From Hyphomicrobiales bacterium (GTDB lineage Bacteria > Pseudomonadota > Alphaproteobacteria > Rhizobiales > Aestuariivirgaceae): 62,603 nucleotides of DNA. Location: positions 1-62,603 of the forward strand of contig PLXI01000234.1 of assembly GCA_003151375.1 (NCBI GenBank). The letters are read 5' to 3'. Both the position numbers and the translations under genes were made by a program. Shown piece after piece: positions 35,477 through 42,453 of the stretch. Position 1 is the first letter of the stretch. Each line of letters starts with the position of its first letter. A model generated the notes under the pieces. The model had not been told where the DNA came from. It did not search any database and saw nothing but the letters and a program-made list of their open reading frames with translations.

Positions 35477-35868
35477 TGGTGGACGATCTCCCCGAAAAGC
35501 GCACTAAGTTTATTCACATCGGAGCGCCTGCTTGTTTTGCATTGGAATTGGCCATGCAGCATGTCAACAGTGCATTCGGTGGTTATGGATCATACGTTGT
35601 GGGCTCGTGCCTCGAACGACCCGATTGGCGTGACGTTGATATTCGCATGATCATGGATGATGAGGATTTCGACAAAGAATTTCCAAACACTCGCGTTGAT
35701 GGGATTTGGGAGTTTGACGCGAAGTGGCTACTTCTCACCGTCAGCATTTCGCAATGGCTAAAAGATCAAACTGGACTTCCAATTGACTTTCAATTTCAGC
35801 CTCAAACTCATGCAAATCAGCGCCACAAGGGCCAGAGAAATGCAGTTGGATTGGCAAAGCACCATTAA
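35476..35868 (+). CDS. predicted nucleotidyltransferase-like protein
   Basis: A 130-residue protein with the minimal nucleotidyltransferase pattern: V-V-G-S-C at residues 41-45, R-D-V-D-I-R with D53 and D55, and a later strand L-P-I-D-F-Q-F with a third Asp. These are the metal-binding and nucleotide-binding elements of the Pol-beta superfamily. It overlaps the previous gene (TGATG) and is the last gene of the rightward late unit. The target (tRNA, protein or small molecule) is unknown; placement after lysis genes suggests an accessory function. Confidence 0.65.
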   Translation: MVDDLPEKRTKFIHIGAPACFALELAMQHVNSAFGGYGSYVVGSCLERPDWRDVDIRMIMDDEDFDKEFPNTRVDGIWEFDAKWLLLTVSISQWLKDQTGLPIDFQFQPQTHANQRHKGQRNAVGLAKHH

Positions 35869-35885
35869 CTAATCCGCCTACCGTG

Positions 35886-35919
35886 AGCCCTGCTCCTTAA
35901 CTGGATGCAGGGCTTTTTT
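35886..35919 (+). terminator. strong intrinsic terminator of the late unit
   Basis: GCCCTGC at 35887-35893 pairs perfectly with GCAGGGC at 35907-35913, extended inward by TCC/GGA and outward by A-T, and followed directly by six T (35914-35919). It lies 18 bases after the last late gene and faces the leftward genes, so it should end the long rightward transcript. Confidence 0.9.
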
Positions 35920-35925
35920 GCTTTT

Positions 35926-35954
35926 AAACTTAGTCGGTGGACTAAACTTAGTCC
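35926..35954. repeat. AAACTTAGTC direct repeat with nested inverted repeat
   Basis: AAACTTAGTC occurs at 35926-35935 and again at 35944-35953. Between them GGACTAA (35939-35945) is complementary to TTAGTCC (35948-35954) and to TTAGTC of the first copy. This compact arrangement just after the terminator looks like a protein-binding site or a small RNA hairpin. Confidence 0.5.
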
Positions 35955-36278
35955 AAAGGCTAAACGACTATAAATTTAGGTGAGAGGGGCCAGATTGGTT
36001 ACTGGCTGTAGCTTTTAAGTACGGGCACTTCGCGTTCTGGACTGTCGCTTATTGGACTTCTGCCACCCACTAAAGGGTTCAACTGCCTTTAAGATTAACC
36101 AGCAAAATAAGCTTGTGAGGGTTTTCAACCTCTGCCGCTACTTTCCCATCATTCCGAGCGCGTCTATCCGCGCAGCCCTCTCATAAAATGACCGTGTGAA
36201 CTTCAAGGCTACGGTCCAGAGCCTTCCTGCTTTTCGTTTAACGTCCACTCGATAGTCGCAGGCTTCCCGGACGGAAAC
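35955..36278. other. gene-free stretch with several hairpins, candidate structured RNA
   Basis: No plausible gene was found on either strand. Hairpins that can be read directly: TAAAGG/CCTTTA (36071-36076 with 36086-36091), GAGG/CCTC around 36117-36132, GCGCG/CGCGC (36158-36162 with 36169-36173), and AAGGCT/AGCCTT (36205-36210 with 36220-36225). CGACTAT (about 35964) is also complementary to ATAGTCG (about 36252), which could close the whole region. This suggests a structured RNA or replication/packaging site; no known RNA family was recognised. Confidence 0.4.
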
Positions 36279-36557
36279 TCACCTCACCCAAATGCAAATC
36301 GTTGTCACCTGCGCCTTGATGCGGTCGCGTTCTTCTTCACAAGCCTGAGCGCTGGAATATGGAATGAACTGAGGCGGGCTGATGGCCACAATCATATAGG
36401 CACCTTTGGTCTTTGGAATGTTGACTGGCATGGTTTGCGCTGATGGGGCTGGGGGAGCCACTGGAGCGCTTGGAGCCGGGGTCGCGTCATCCGCCTTGGC
36501 GGAAGCCGAGAAGGCCACCAGCGTTGCGCTGAGCAGGATTGGTAATAGTTTTAACAT
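36279..36557 (-). CDS. small exported protein
   Basis: A 92-residue protein with a signal peptide (residues 1-22, ending A-S-A-K-A before D-D), then a Pro/Ala-rich linker and a short domain with two Cys (Q-A-C-E-E and T-I-C-I-W) that could form a disulfide. Ribosome binding site GAAAGGAAA lies before the ATG. It is the last gene of the leftward recombination unit, after a gap holding a perfect 14-base palindrome. An envelope-acting role such as superinfection exclusion is possible, but only by position and export. Confidence 0.65.
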   Translation of the reverse strand: MLKLLPILLSATLVAFSASAKADDATPAPSAPVAPPAPSAQTMPVNIPKTKGAYMIVAISPPQFIPYSSAQACEEERDRIKAQVTTICIWVR

Positions 36558-36608
36558 GGGTATTTCCTTTCGGTTGAAGTTGGGGTTGGGAATCGGGAGA
36601 CGCTACTC

Positions 36609-36622
36609 TCATCCTAGGATGA
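36609..36622. promoter_or_regulatory. perfect 14-base palindrome TCATCCTAGGATGA
   Basis: The sequence reads the same on both strands and lies 52 bases upstream of the exported-protein gene at 36557. Beside it CCCCCC and GGGGG (36631-36649) form a hairpin. It is a candidate operator for the last gene of the leftward unit. Confidence 0.4.
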
Positions 36623-36673
36623 TGACGCGCCCCCCGACTATTGGGGGTAGGAGGAACCGTCGCCCCAATCTGG

Positions 36674-36964
36674 TTAAGTGGTTGCTTTGGTGTTGAGGCG
36701 ATTAACGATCACTTGGGCGCGTTTGATAAATTCATCAAACTGTTTCACGACATATTCGTGTTCATCAATGACAGATGTCATCAAAGCTTTTTGATGATCA
36801 ATCAGGTCTTGCTTTGCAACCTTGGCCAACGTGATCATATCGTTCATATCGGTAAGTGTGGCCGTGGTTCCATCAGCTACATCGTTTGCAAGGCTGCTCA
36901 TGCCATTCACCAATTCTGGAAGTTGGTCCAATGCAGTCTTTAATTTATTTGCGTGTTCTAACAT
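36674..36964 (-). CDS. helical coiled-coil protein, unknown function
   Basis: A 96-residue protein, helical throughout by composition, with heptad-like Leu/Ile/Val spacing and no Cys. Ribosome binding site AAAGGA. A copy of the shared 15-base leftward element sits 58 bases upstream (37022-37036), so it may head its own transcript. No family recognised. Confidence 0.65.
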   Translation of the reverse strand: MLEHANKLKTALDQLPELVNGMSSLANDVADGTTATLTDMNDMITLAKVAKQDLIDHQKALMTSVIDEHEYVVKQFDEFIKRAQVIVNRLNTKATT

Positions 36965-37021
36965 AGTTTATCCTTTCAAAAGTTTTCCGGTTTTACGCTG
37001 GGAATTATGCACGTTGCTATG

Positions 37022-37036
37022 TGGCGGATTGCCGCT
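37022..37036 (-). promoter_or_regulatory. shared leftward upstream element, copy A
   Basis: TGGCGGATTGCCGCT on the plus strand. It matches the consensus TGGCGGANTGTCRCA at most positions and lies 58 bases before the ATG of the 36674-36964 gene. It overlaps the stop codon of the preceding HAD-like gene. Confidence 0.5.
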
Positions 37037-37631
37037 AGGCCGGAGTCATTTCAGCGTGGCGAATAAGCAATTTTGCAAGCGCCATAGCTTCGGGCGGTGG
37101 CAAACCTAACCAAGCAACTGGCTTACCAAATTGAACGCGCACAATTCCGTCAAGCTTATCGTAATAAACCGCCATTTTAAGTTCGCCCTGATCTGAATCG
37201 TCCAACTTGCCCATGGGGAACTTTCCAGTGGCCCCAATTTCGCGTTTGTTCCAAGGCTTAAAATCTTTGAGTGAATCAATGGATGGCCACGTTCCATCAA
37301 AGGTCAATGCACGGTCATCAATCGTGATGAAGGCCGCTGGCTTCTCGGTGGGCCATTTGATTGAACCCCAAGCGCCGTGGTCAAAATCATGTGGCATTCC
37401 GTGAACTTCATCCACCGACCAGTAGCCAAGCCACTGTTGCATCGCCCCAAGACCGCCAGGCTGACAGGACCGTGACGAGAAAATAGCGACAGTAAAGTGC
37501 TCCATAGCAGCCACGATGAACTGCAAGGCTCCAGATACTGGCGGATCAGGGATCACGTCCGCGCCCTTCCAGCCGCTTGCGTAGCTATGGATCACGCCAT
37601 CGAAATCAAGGCATAGAATTGGTTTGTTCAT
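37035..37631 (-). CDS. HAD-superfamily phosphatase-like protein
   Basis: A 198-residue protein. L-C-L-D-F-D-G-V-I-H is HAD motif I with nucleophile D9 and D11. An F-S-S-R-S segment fits motif II (Ser), and F-I-T-I-D-D-R-A with paired Asp fits motif IV. The last 50 residues (V-R-V-Q-F-G-K-P-V-A-W-L-G-L-P-P) form a separate small domain seen attached to other phage proteins. Substrate unknown; possibly nucleotides or phosphorylated DNA/RNA ends. Ribosome binding site AAAAGGAAAA. Element copy B lies 71 bases upstream, so it probably starts its own message. Confidence 0.75.
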   Translation of the reverse strand: MNKPILCLDFDGVIHSYASGWKGADVIPDPPVSGALQFIVAAMEHFTVAIFSSRSCQPGGLGAMQQWLGYWSVDEVHGMPHDFDHGAWGSIKWPTEKPAAFITIDDRALTFDGTWPSIDSLKDFKPWNKREIGATGKFPMGKLDDSDQGELKMAVYYDKLDGIVRVQFGKPVAWLGLPPPEAMALAKLLIRHAEMTPA

Positions 37632-37701
37632 TGATATTTTCCTTTTATGGATTGCTAAAAAGTTGACGTTTTATATTCCGAAAATTATTCCGGGCGATAT
37701 G

Positions 37702-37716
37702 TGGCGGACTGTCACA
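37702..37716 (-). promoter_or_regulatory. shared leftward upstream element, copy B
   Basis: TGGCGGACTGTCACA on the plus strand, extended to the near-palindrome TGTGGCGGACTGTCACA (37700-37716). It lies 71 bases before the HAD-like gene and overlaps the stop codon of the gene before it. Confidence 0.55.
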
Positions 37717-38539
37717 GCCCCGCTTCCGGCTTCCATGCCGGATGTTGATTTGATTGCTTCCAGAATGACGGCTCATCCCCACGCATGAGCATTAGATGAG
37801 CCAAAACATCATCAGTCGGGCACATAGCGCCAGCCCATGAACCAGCATAATATGCAATCGGGTGAAGGCAAAGTGCGCAAAGTATCTTCATCGCTCCATT
37901 CACTTCTTTTATGGCGACCGTTGGTTTCAAGCGCCGGAACATATAACTCACGCCGCTGCGCTTCGATGTTTCAATGAACATTCCCGTCAGCATGTATTGC
38001 CGGAATTGATGGTGGTTGACCAATGCCGCCAGTGTTTTGACGGCGTTACTTTCTTGCTCAATGCCCCAAGCCTGACTGCACATTAGGGTATGCAGGTCGT
38101 AATCAAAGTGATGGCCACAGCCCACGGCTCCCCATTCGATGGATCCATCGGCGTTTTGCCACACTAAGATTTCACGGCGTTGCTGGGTTGACCAGAAACT
38201 ATTGCGCATGATTTCGCCATTGTCCTGAACGACTTCTTCTGGCGATCCGATCTCGCTCAATCCTTTGCCATTCGGAAACTTAGGCTCAATGATCAACCGT
38301 TGCCCTTCCAACGGCATCGGAATGCCAGCCCAATCGCCTCGCAGTTCGGCGATTTTCCTGATTCCATTGCGAAGATCCGAATGACTATCGAGCGCGTTCA
38401 GAAGCGCAAAGTCAGCCGCCCGCTCGTCTTGGCACGGCAACTGCTCTGGTTGATTCTGCCGCGAGGTTTTTCTTTGATGTCTTTTTAAGGCGCGTTGCTG
38501 GGCGCGGCGCTGGCTCATCTTCGATTTGTGACTGCTCAT
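37712..38539 (-). CDS. unknown protein with basic N-terminus
   Basis: About 275 residues from ATG 38539 (GGAAG six bases upstream); the frame stays open to a TTG at 38584. Residues 1-35 are very rich in Arg, Lys, Ser and Gln. The main domain contains W-A-G-I-P-M-P-L, S-F-W-S-T-Q-Q-R-R and G-C-G-H-H-F-D-Y, and near the C-terminus C-A-L-C with a later Cys, which may bind metal. It overlaps the following upstream gene by about 128 bases in a different frame, which is long for this genome. No family recognised. Confidence 0.6.
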   Translation of the reverse strand: MSSHKSKMSQRRAQQRALKRHQRKTSRQNQPEQLPCQDERAADFALLNALDSHSDLRNGIRKIAELRGDWAGIPMPLEGQRLIIEPKFPNGKGLSEIGSPEEVVQDNGEIMRNSFWSTQQRREILVWQNADGSIEWGAVGCGHHFDYDLHTLMCSQAWGIEQESNAVKTLAALVNHHQFRQYMLTGMFIETSKRSGVSYMFRRLKPTVAIKEVNGAMKILCALCLHPIAYYAGSWAGAMCPTDDVLAHLMLMRGDEPSFWKQSNQHPAWKPEAGL

Positions 38540-38807
38540 TTTCCACTTCCGTTTCATCTGCCTGTTGTGCGGTGATCGGATCAAAGTCTGCGATTATGTA
38601 TTCGCATTTTTCCTCGTCAAACTTTTCGACACGCTGGAATGCTTTCACACCATCGCGCTCAACTTCTACCATCAGAGCGTAGCCTCGGCGGATCATGTCA
38701 GCGACAATTCTTGCCGCCCTGATGCGCTCGGCTGGATTTGATTTGTCGAACGATAGCTTGGTGTCGCCCGTCCCGACATTTAGAATTCCGACTTGGCCTA
38801 TGTTCAT
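38412..38807 (-). CDS. unknown small acidic/basic protein
   Basis: A 131-residue protein: a compact N-terminal domain (residues 1-75, with D-K-S-N-P-A-E-R-I-R-A-A and Y-A-L-M-V-E-V) followed by a long charged, probably disordered tail. The N-terminal domain is typical of small phage proteins that follow recombination genes. The tail's codons overlap the N-terminal coding of the next leftward gene in another frame. The ATG overlaps the HNH stop (ATGA-type). Confidence 0.6.
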   Translation of the reverse strand: MNIGQVGILNVGTGDTKLSFDKSNPAERIRAARIVADMIRRGYALMVEVERDGVKAFQRVEKFDEEKCEYIIADFDPITAQQADETEVENEQSQIEDEPAPRPATRLKKTSKKNLAAESTRAVAVPRRAGG

Positions 38808-39241
38808 TTAAACCTCCTAGGCGGCACGCGCTTACCAAGTGCAGCCATCTTTGCCAAATGCGCGGCCTCACTTTTTGATGTGCCAGTGTGGGCAATCGGC
38901 TGGGGCTTGGGGCGTTGCGGGAATGGCTTTTTCTCTTTCTTGATACCAGCACCGCTCTCATCGAGACGCTTGGCCTTGTTATGCTTCCGAACATCGTTCG
39001 GGGTTTTATGCTTGTGATGGGGACGGCACACATGGCGGCCTTCATCAATATCCTTGATCTTGGTGCGGGAAATTGCCGTGGCTATAACATGATCGAATTC
39101 TTCGGCTTTGGCTTGGCATGTTTCGCCAGGCTTCATACCATAAAAGGCTTCAGTGCCGCCCATGCCGGCCTCGCACACGTCTTTCGACCGCTCGCGCATT
39201 TCCCGCATTTGGGTCTTGGTGAAGTTATGCCGCTTAGCCAT
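38804..39241 (-). CDS. HNH nuclease (McrA-like)
   Basis: A 145-residue basic protein: Cys at 23 and 42, F-D-H-V-I (D50-H51) and the V-C-R-P-H-H-K-H-K-T-P-N-D block (C72, H75, H76), a zinc-dependent HNH fold. Residues 88-145 are Lys/Pro-rich. Unlike the two late-region HNH genes it has the base composition of its neighbours and is embedded by ATGA overlaps on both sides, so it is likely a resident recombination or DNA-processing nuclease rather than a recent homing element. Confidence 0.8.
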   Translation of the reverse strand: MAKRHNFTKTQMREMRERSKDVCEAGMGGTEAFYGMKPGETCQAKAEEFDHVIATAISRTKIKDIDEGRHVCRPHHKHKTPNDVRKHNKAKRLDESGAGIKKEKKPFPQRPKPQPIAHTGTSKSEAAHLAKMAALGKRVPPRRFK

Positions 39242-39446
39242 GTATCAGTGACTTTTTCGCCATTTGCTTAACCCTGCGCGCACATTCACGCTTGCCTTGG
39301 TGGGGCAGATATTTTGAAGCGTGGGTGTTATACAACACGCGCGCCAGTCTTGCAGGAACCACGCGGGCCCGTTCGGCTAAGTGGTGCGGAAGCTTTCCGC
39401 CGTTCTTTGCCAGCCACCGTTTAGCGCGAGCCATATGTTTATTCAT
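39234..39446 (-). CDS. small very basic protein
   Basis: A 70-residue protein with about a third Lys/Arg/His residues, overlapping the HNH start by 8 bases. Ribosome binding site AAGGAG (about 39455-39460). It starts just 29 bases after the terminator hairpin on this strand, so it is either read through or has a promoter inside the hairpin region. It may bind nucleic acid; no family recognised. Confidence 0.6.
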   Translation of the reverse strand: MNKHMARAKRWLAKNGGKLPHHLAERARVVPARLARVLYNTHASKYLPHQGKRECARRVKQMAKKSLIHG

Positions 39447-39474
39447 TGCGAAATCTCCTTTGAAAATACATCTT

Positions 39475-39510
39475 AAAAAAAGGTGAGGCTAATCGAGGGT
39501 CTGCCTCACC
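39475..39510 (-). terminator. intrinsic terminator on the leftward strand
   Basis: Read on the minus strand: GGTGAGGC (39510-39503), a 13-base loop, GCCTCACC (39489-39482) and seven T (39481-39475). The 8-bp stem is perfect. It would end the message that carries exonuclease, ATPase and RecT, separating it from the HNH and HAD genes. Confidence 0.85.
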
Positions 39511-39511
39511 T

Positions 39512-39622
39512 TCACATTTCTCTGAAATCTGGTGCTACTTCATCTTCATGGCCGCCTCCTGTGTTGGAGAGAGAACCATCGATTTTGGATTTCAAACTCT
39601 CTCTCTGGGAAAATTCTTGCAT
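39512..39622 (-). CDS. possible 36-residue protein after recT-like gene
   Basis: ATG 39622 lies one base after the RecT-like stop and the frame ends at 39512, immediately before the terminator hairpin. It is hydrophilic and charged with no recognisable domain. Exact fit between stop and terminator is the only support; no good ribosome binding site is seen. Confidence 0.35.
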   Translation of the reverse strand: MQEFSQRESLKSKIDGSLSNTGGGHEDEVAPDFREM

Positions 39623-39623
39623 A

Positions 39624-40703
39624 TCACAACTGATCCAAGTCCGCATGGCGCTTGGTGAGCGCATCACGAACCTCGGCGGCGAAGGCAAATGGCAGGTCGT
39701 TGATTTCGGCGGTGTGTTCATTTTGCCATTCTTGCAACTTCACCGCATCGGATTCATAGGCGATATATTTAAGCAGGTTAGCCTTGATGATTTCAGGCGC
39801 AACGGGCGGATCGGGGAAAATTTCACTCATAGGGACGTGAACCTTTTTACCATCGTCATTGATGGTTGCTATACCAATCCCAAATTTAGCAACATCATCT
39901 GCCACTTTTTGGTTTTCATTCGGGTCTTCCTTATTAACAAAGGTTGCCCTGACTGCGGCAATTGTCGCGGCTGGGTTCTGGCCATGATTCGGCTCCATCA
40001 CCTCACCTTCCACATGCTCAACTTCCTCGGCATCGTTCAAGAAATTCTGGACTTCCGCCTTTGGCGTCACGTCGCGCATGGCCAGCACTTCGTCACGGTC
40101 ATAGACACCGAGCAGGATTTCAGGGAAATAACGCCGTGCCATGGCGCGCATGGAATAGTAATAAAGTTGTTGGCTCGGCTCCGATCTCCAAAGTGGAGAG
40201 TTCTTTGGCCAAATGCCCACATAGTTCGGGCCGGGGTCTTTAACTTCGGTGCCAAGGCTCTTGCCAATGATGGGCGATGTGTAAGTTATTTCCTCGCCGC
40301 TCTCGGCATGATGAACCGTGATGGTGCATTTGAGGTCGGCACCCTCGCCTTCATAGACTGGCTTCCAGACCTTTTCTTTGACTGGAGCCCATTTCTTAAT
40401 CACGGCAATGATAAGCTGGGCCTCAAAGGCAAGCTGTTCATTGACCGCATAGCTTTTTGACGCAACGCCCCACGGGTCCATTTCCCATGCCATGGATTGC
40501 TGGATAACCCGCAAGCAAGCGCCAGGCTGGTCGCGTAAATGCTTCGGCACGGCCACGCCGCCCTTGCACATCATCTGCGCAAATTCGACCACTTGGCCGA
40601 ATGTTTCAGGCATCACGCGCCCGCCGTATAGGTTGAGGTCCATCCCCACCTTTTCGCCACGCCTCAATGCGGGCACCGTCTTGCCTTCAATATCTGACAT
40701 CAT
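39624..40703 (-). CDS. RecT-like single-strand annealing protein
   Basis: A 359-residue protein. The central D-P-W-G-V-A-S-K-S-Y-A-V-N-E-Q-L-A-F-E-A block followed by L-I-I-A-V-I, and a later G-K-S-L-G-T-E-V with S-x-M-R-A-M-A-R-R-Y-F-P helix, is the RecT/Bet-type signature. It would coat single-stranded DNA made by the RecE-like exonuclease and anneal it to a partner. The C-terminal 100 residues are variable and helical. The ATG directly abuts the ATPase stop (40704). Together with the exonuclease and ATPase it makes a full recombination set. Confidence 0.82.
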   Translation of the reverse strand: MMSDIEGKTVPALRRGEKVGMDLNLYGGRVMPETFGQVVEFAQMMCKGGVAVPKHLRDQPGACLRVIQQSMAWEMDPWGVASKSYAVNEQLAFEAQLIIAVIKKWAPVKEKVWKPVYEGEGADLKCTITVHHAESGEEITYTSPIIGKSLGTEVKDPGPNYVGIWPKNSPLWRSEPSQQLYYYSMRAMARRYFPEILLGVYDRDEVLAMRDVTPKAEVQNFLNDAEEVEHVEGEVMEPNHGQNPAATIAAVRATFVNKEDPNENQKVADDVAKFGIGIATINDDGKKVHVPMSEIFPDPPVAPEIIKANLLKYIAYESDAVKLQEWQNEHTAEINDLPFAFAAEVRDALTKRHADLDQL

Positions 40704-41987
40704 TTATTCTCCTTTAATTTGCCCGTCCTCAATTATTATTCCGCTGCCGGTGCCATCCGAAACACTTTCAACCCAAACCTGAAAATCACTGCCCTTGGCC
40801 ATATCAGCAATGACCTTGAGAGCGTCACTGTCCAGCAACGAACCTTCCTCAATGCGGATCACCCTGATATCGGGGTTCATGGCCATAGCCAGCGATACAG
40901 AGGTTTTGATCTTTTGCGAGGTGGCCGCCTGCCCAAACGGCACACCGTCAATCAGGACTGATTCTTCACCAAGGCTCAAGCCTTCGACGGGGAACTTGGC
41001 GGCAGCAATGGCTGTGCGTTTGTGTTCCTCGCGGGCCTCGATGGCCTCGGTAAGGGCTTCGGCGGCCTTTTCATGGCGGGTGGCAGTCTGGAGCAATTCG
41101 TCACGGCGTTCCTGTTTTTCGGCCTCGGCATTGGCCGCATTTGCGTCTGCAAGGGCTTGCGCCAGCTTGGCAGTGTCCAGAGGTTCTGGAAGGGTTGGAG
41201 CGGCTAAAAGCTTGGCCTGTGTTTCATTTGCTATCTTTTGATGGCTTTCAATCTGAGTTTCGGCGTCTAAAATCAGATCCGTCCAAGTATTTATCTGGCC
41301 ACGCAGATTTGCGATGGCCTTATCCGCTGAGACGACTTGAGACGCAGCTTGTTCACGGCGGGTTTTGCGCTCGGCAATGGCCTGATTGTGTTCCGAGGCG
41401 CGCCCAATATCAGCCGTGATCTGCGCTGTATCAACCCGCACCGCTGGCTTGTCTTTGGCATCAATGGCGCCAGCCGCCGCGCGGGCTTCCTTGGCCTTGC
41501 GGTTTTCAACAGTGCGCAATTCGTAGTCGTGAACGTCTTTTTTCTTAATGTCGTCGAGGTCGAGCCCCGGCACCAAGAACTTGAGAGCATCAAATTGCTC
41601 TTTTGGCGACATGCGAATGAAGGCCATGGGATCCAGCGAGAACTTGCCCAGCAATCCATTGAGCAGGGCTTGCGGCTTTGAGGCCTTCATGCCGTCTGGC
41701 GTTTCAACCACAAGAGTCGTGGTGAACGGCTCACCGTCTTTTTGCGTCATCTTGCGCGTGACGATATAATCGCCCAGATCAAGGCGAATGATTGCCTTCT
41801 CGGAGCCCTTGCGCACCGGCTCCGCTGGCATGTTTTCCACGCCGCCCAGAGCTGCCCACATTGCATCAATGATAGATGATTTGCCTTGGCCATTGCGGCC
41901 AGAGATATTCACCACGTCGCCATTGGGCTTTATGTCCACGGCCTTGAGGCGTTTGAAATTCTCGGCTTGTAGTTGGATAATTCTCAT
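40704..41987 (-). CDS. SMC/RecF-type AAA ATPase
   Basis: A 427-residue protein: N-terminal Q-A-E-N-F-K-R-L-K-A-V-D strand leading to Walker A G-R-N-G-Q-G-K-S-S (residues 30-38), a long central coiled coil (about 170-310), and a C-terminal half with S-L-A-M-A-M-N-P and V-I-R-I-E-E-G-S-L-L-D, the Walker B-like end. Such split ABC ATPases lie next to phage RecT/exonuclease genes and are thought to act on DNA ends like SbcC/RecN. The ribosome binding site is AAGAGGAACC. Confidence 0.82.
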   Translation of the reverse strand: MRIIQLQAENFKRLKAVDIKPNGDVVNISGRNGQGKSSIIDAMWAALGGVENMPAEPVRKGSEKAIIRLDLGDYIVTRKMTQKDGEPFTTTLVVETPDGMKASKPQALLNGLLGKFSLDPMAFIRMSPKEQFDALKFLVPGLDLDDIKKKDVHDYELRTVENRKAKEARAAAGAIDAKDKPAVRVDTAQITADIGRASEHNQAIAERKTRREQAASQVVSADKAIANLRGQINTWTDLILDAETQIESHQKIANETQAKLLAAPTLPEPLDTAKLAQALADANAANAEAEKQERRDELLQTATRHEKAAEALTEAIEAREEHKRTAIAAAKFPVEGLSLGEESVLIDGVPFGQAATSQKIKTSVSLAMAMNPDIRVIRIEEGSLLDSDALKVIADMAKGSDFQVWVESVSDGTGSGIIIEDGQIKGE

Positions 41988-42060
41988 TGGTTCCTCTTAA
42001 AGTTATCGAAAAATAATAAACACAACGTTGCCGATTTACACGGCTTGCTTCCCTTTTTTT

Positions 42061-42180
42061 CTAACACTCAATTGGGTAGCGATCCCACCTGATGTTTTCT
42101 CGGCATGAAGCAAAGGCACTATCGTTCACCCTGAGAGTTTTCCTCTCCGTTGTATCGGGATGGCTGCGATCTTGCCGCAT
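42061..42180 (-). CDS. possible 39-residue protein
   Basis: ATG 42180 with GGGAAG upstream, stop TAG at 42061-42063. The product is charged with an R-W-D-R-Y-P-I-E-C end. It lies 45 bases downstream of element copy C, a spacing close to that seen before the first genes of four other leftward units, which is the main reason to accept it. Otherwise 41988-42234 would be an untranslated leader. Confidence 0.45.
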   Translation of the reverse strand: MRQDRSHPDTTERKTLRVNDSAFASCRENIRWDRYPIEC

Positions 42181-42224
42181 ACTTCCCAATCTCTATATTT
42201 CACAAGCCAGCATTGCTTTCCATG

Positions 42225-42239
42225 CGGTGGAGTGTCACA
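42225..42239 (-). promoter_or_regulatory. shared leftward upstream element, copy C
   Basis: CGGTGGAGTGTCACA on the plus strand, overlapping the stop codon of the zinc-finger gene at 42235. It lies 45 bases before the 39-residue gene and 238 before the ATPase gene. Confidence 0.5.
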
Positions 42240-42453
42240 GGTCTTTGGGCAGTTTCTTCACAAACTCAGCCCAGAACTGTTGCGCATGTCCAAAGAGTCC
42301 TAGCCACCGATTCATTGGAAATGTCTTTTCAAAGTTCTGACATTTGCAGTCCGCCTTAATCACTTGGCAATCGTTTGCGAGGTCGGCATAGGTGTGTAGA
42401 AAAACCTGCTCTTTGCATCGCGGGCAATTAAAGACGTTGGGGCCTACAGCCAT
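42235..42453 (-). CDS. small zinc-binding protein
   Basis: A 72-residue protein with C-P-R-C near residue 10 and a second D-C-K-C pair near residue 35, consistent with one structural zinc. The C-terminal third is aromatic-rich (W-L-G-L-F-G-H, F-W-A-E-F). It overlaps the exonuclease stop by ten bases. Function unknown; position within the recombination unit suggests DNA-related work. Confidence 0.6.
   Translation of the reverse strand: MAVGPNVFNCPRCKEQVFLHTYADLANDCQVIKADCKCQNFEKTFPMNRWLGLFGHAQQFWAEFVKKLPKDL

Noticed and set aside
35955..36278. Group I intron, suggested by CGACTAT and ATAGTCG pairing like P7
   Set aside because: The two halves are nearly 290 bases apart, no flanking gene is interrupted, and other conserved core elements were not found.
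35955..36278. tRNA or tmRNA, suggested by GGTTCAA-like strings
   Set aside because: No cloverleaf with matching acceptor and anticodon stems could be built around them.
39483..40460. A 325-codon rightward open frame opposite the RecT-like gene
   Set aside because: It lies entirely antisense to a gene with clear RecT motifs, starts inside a terminator region, and its product shows no recognisable domain.
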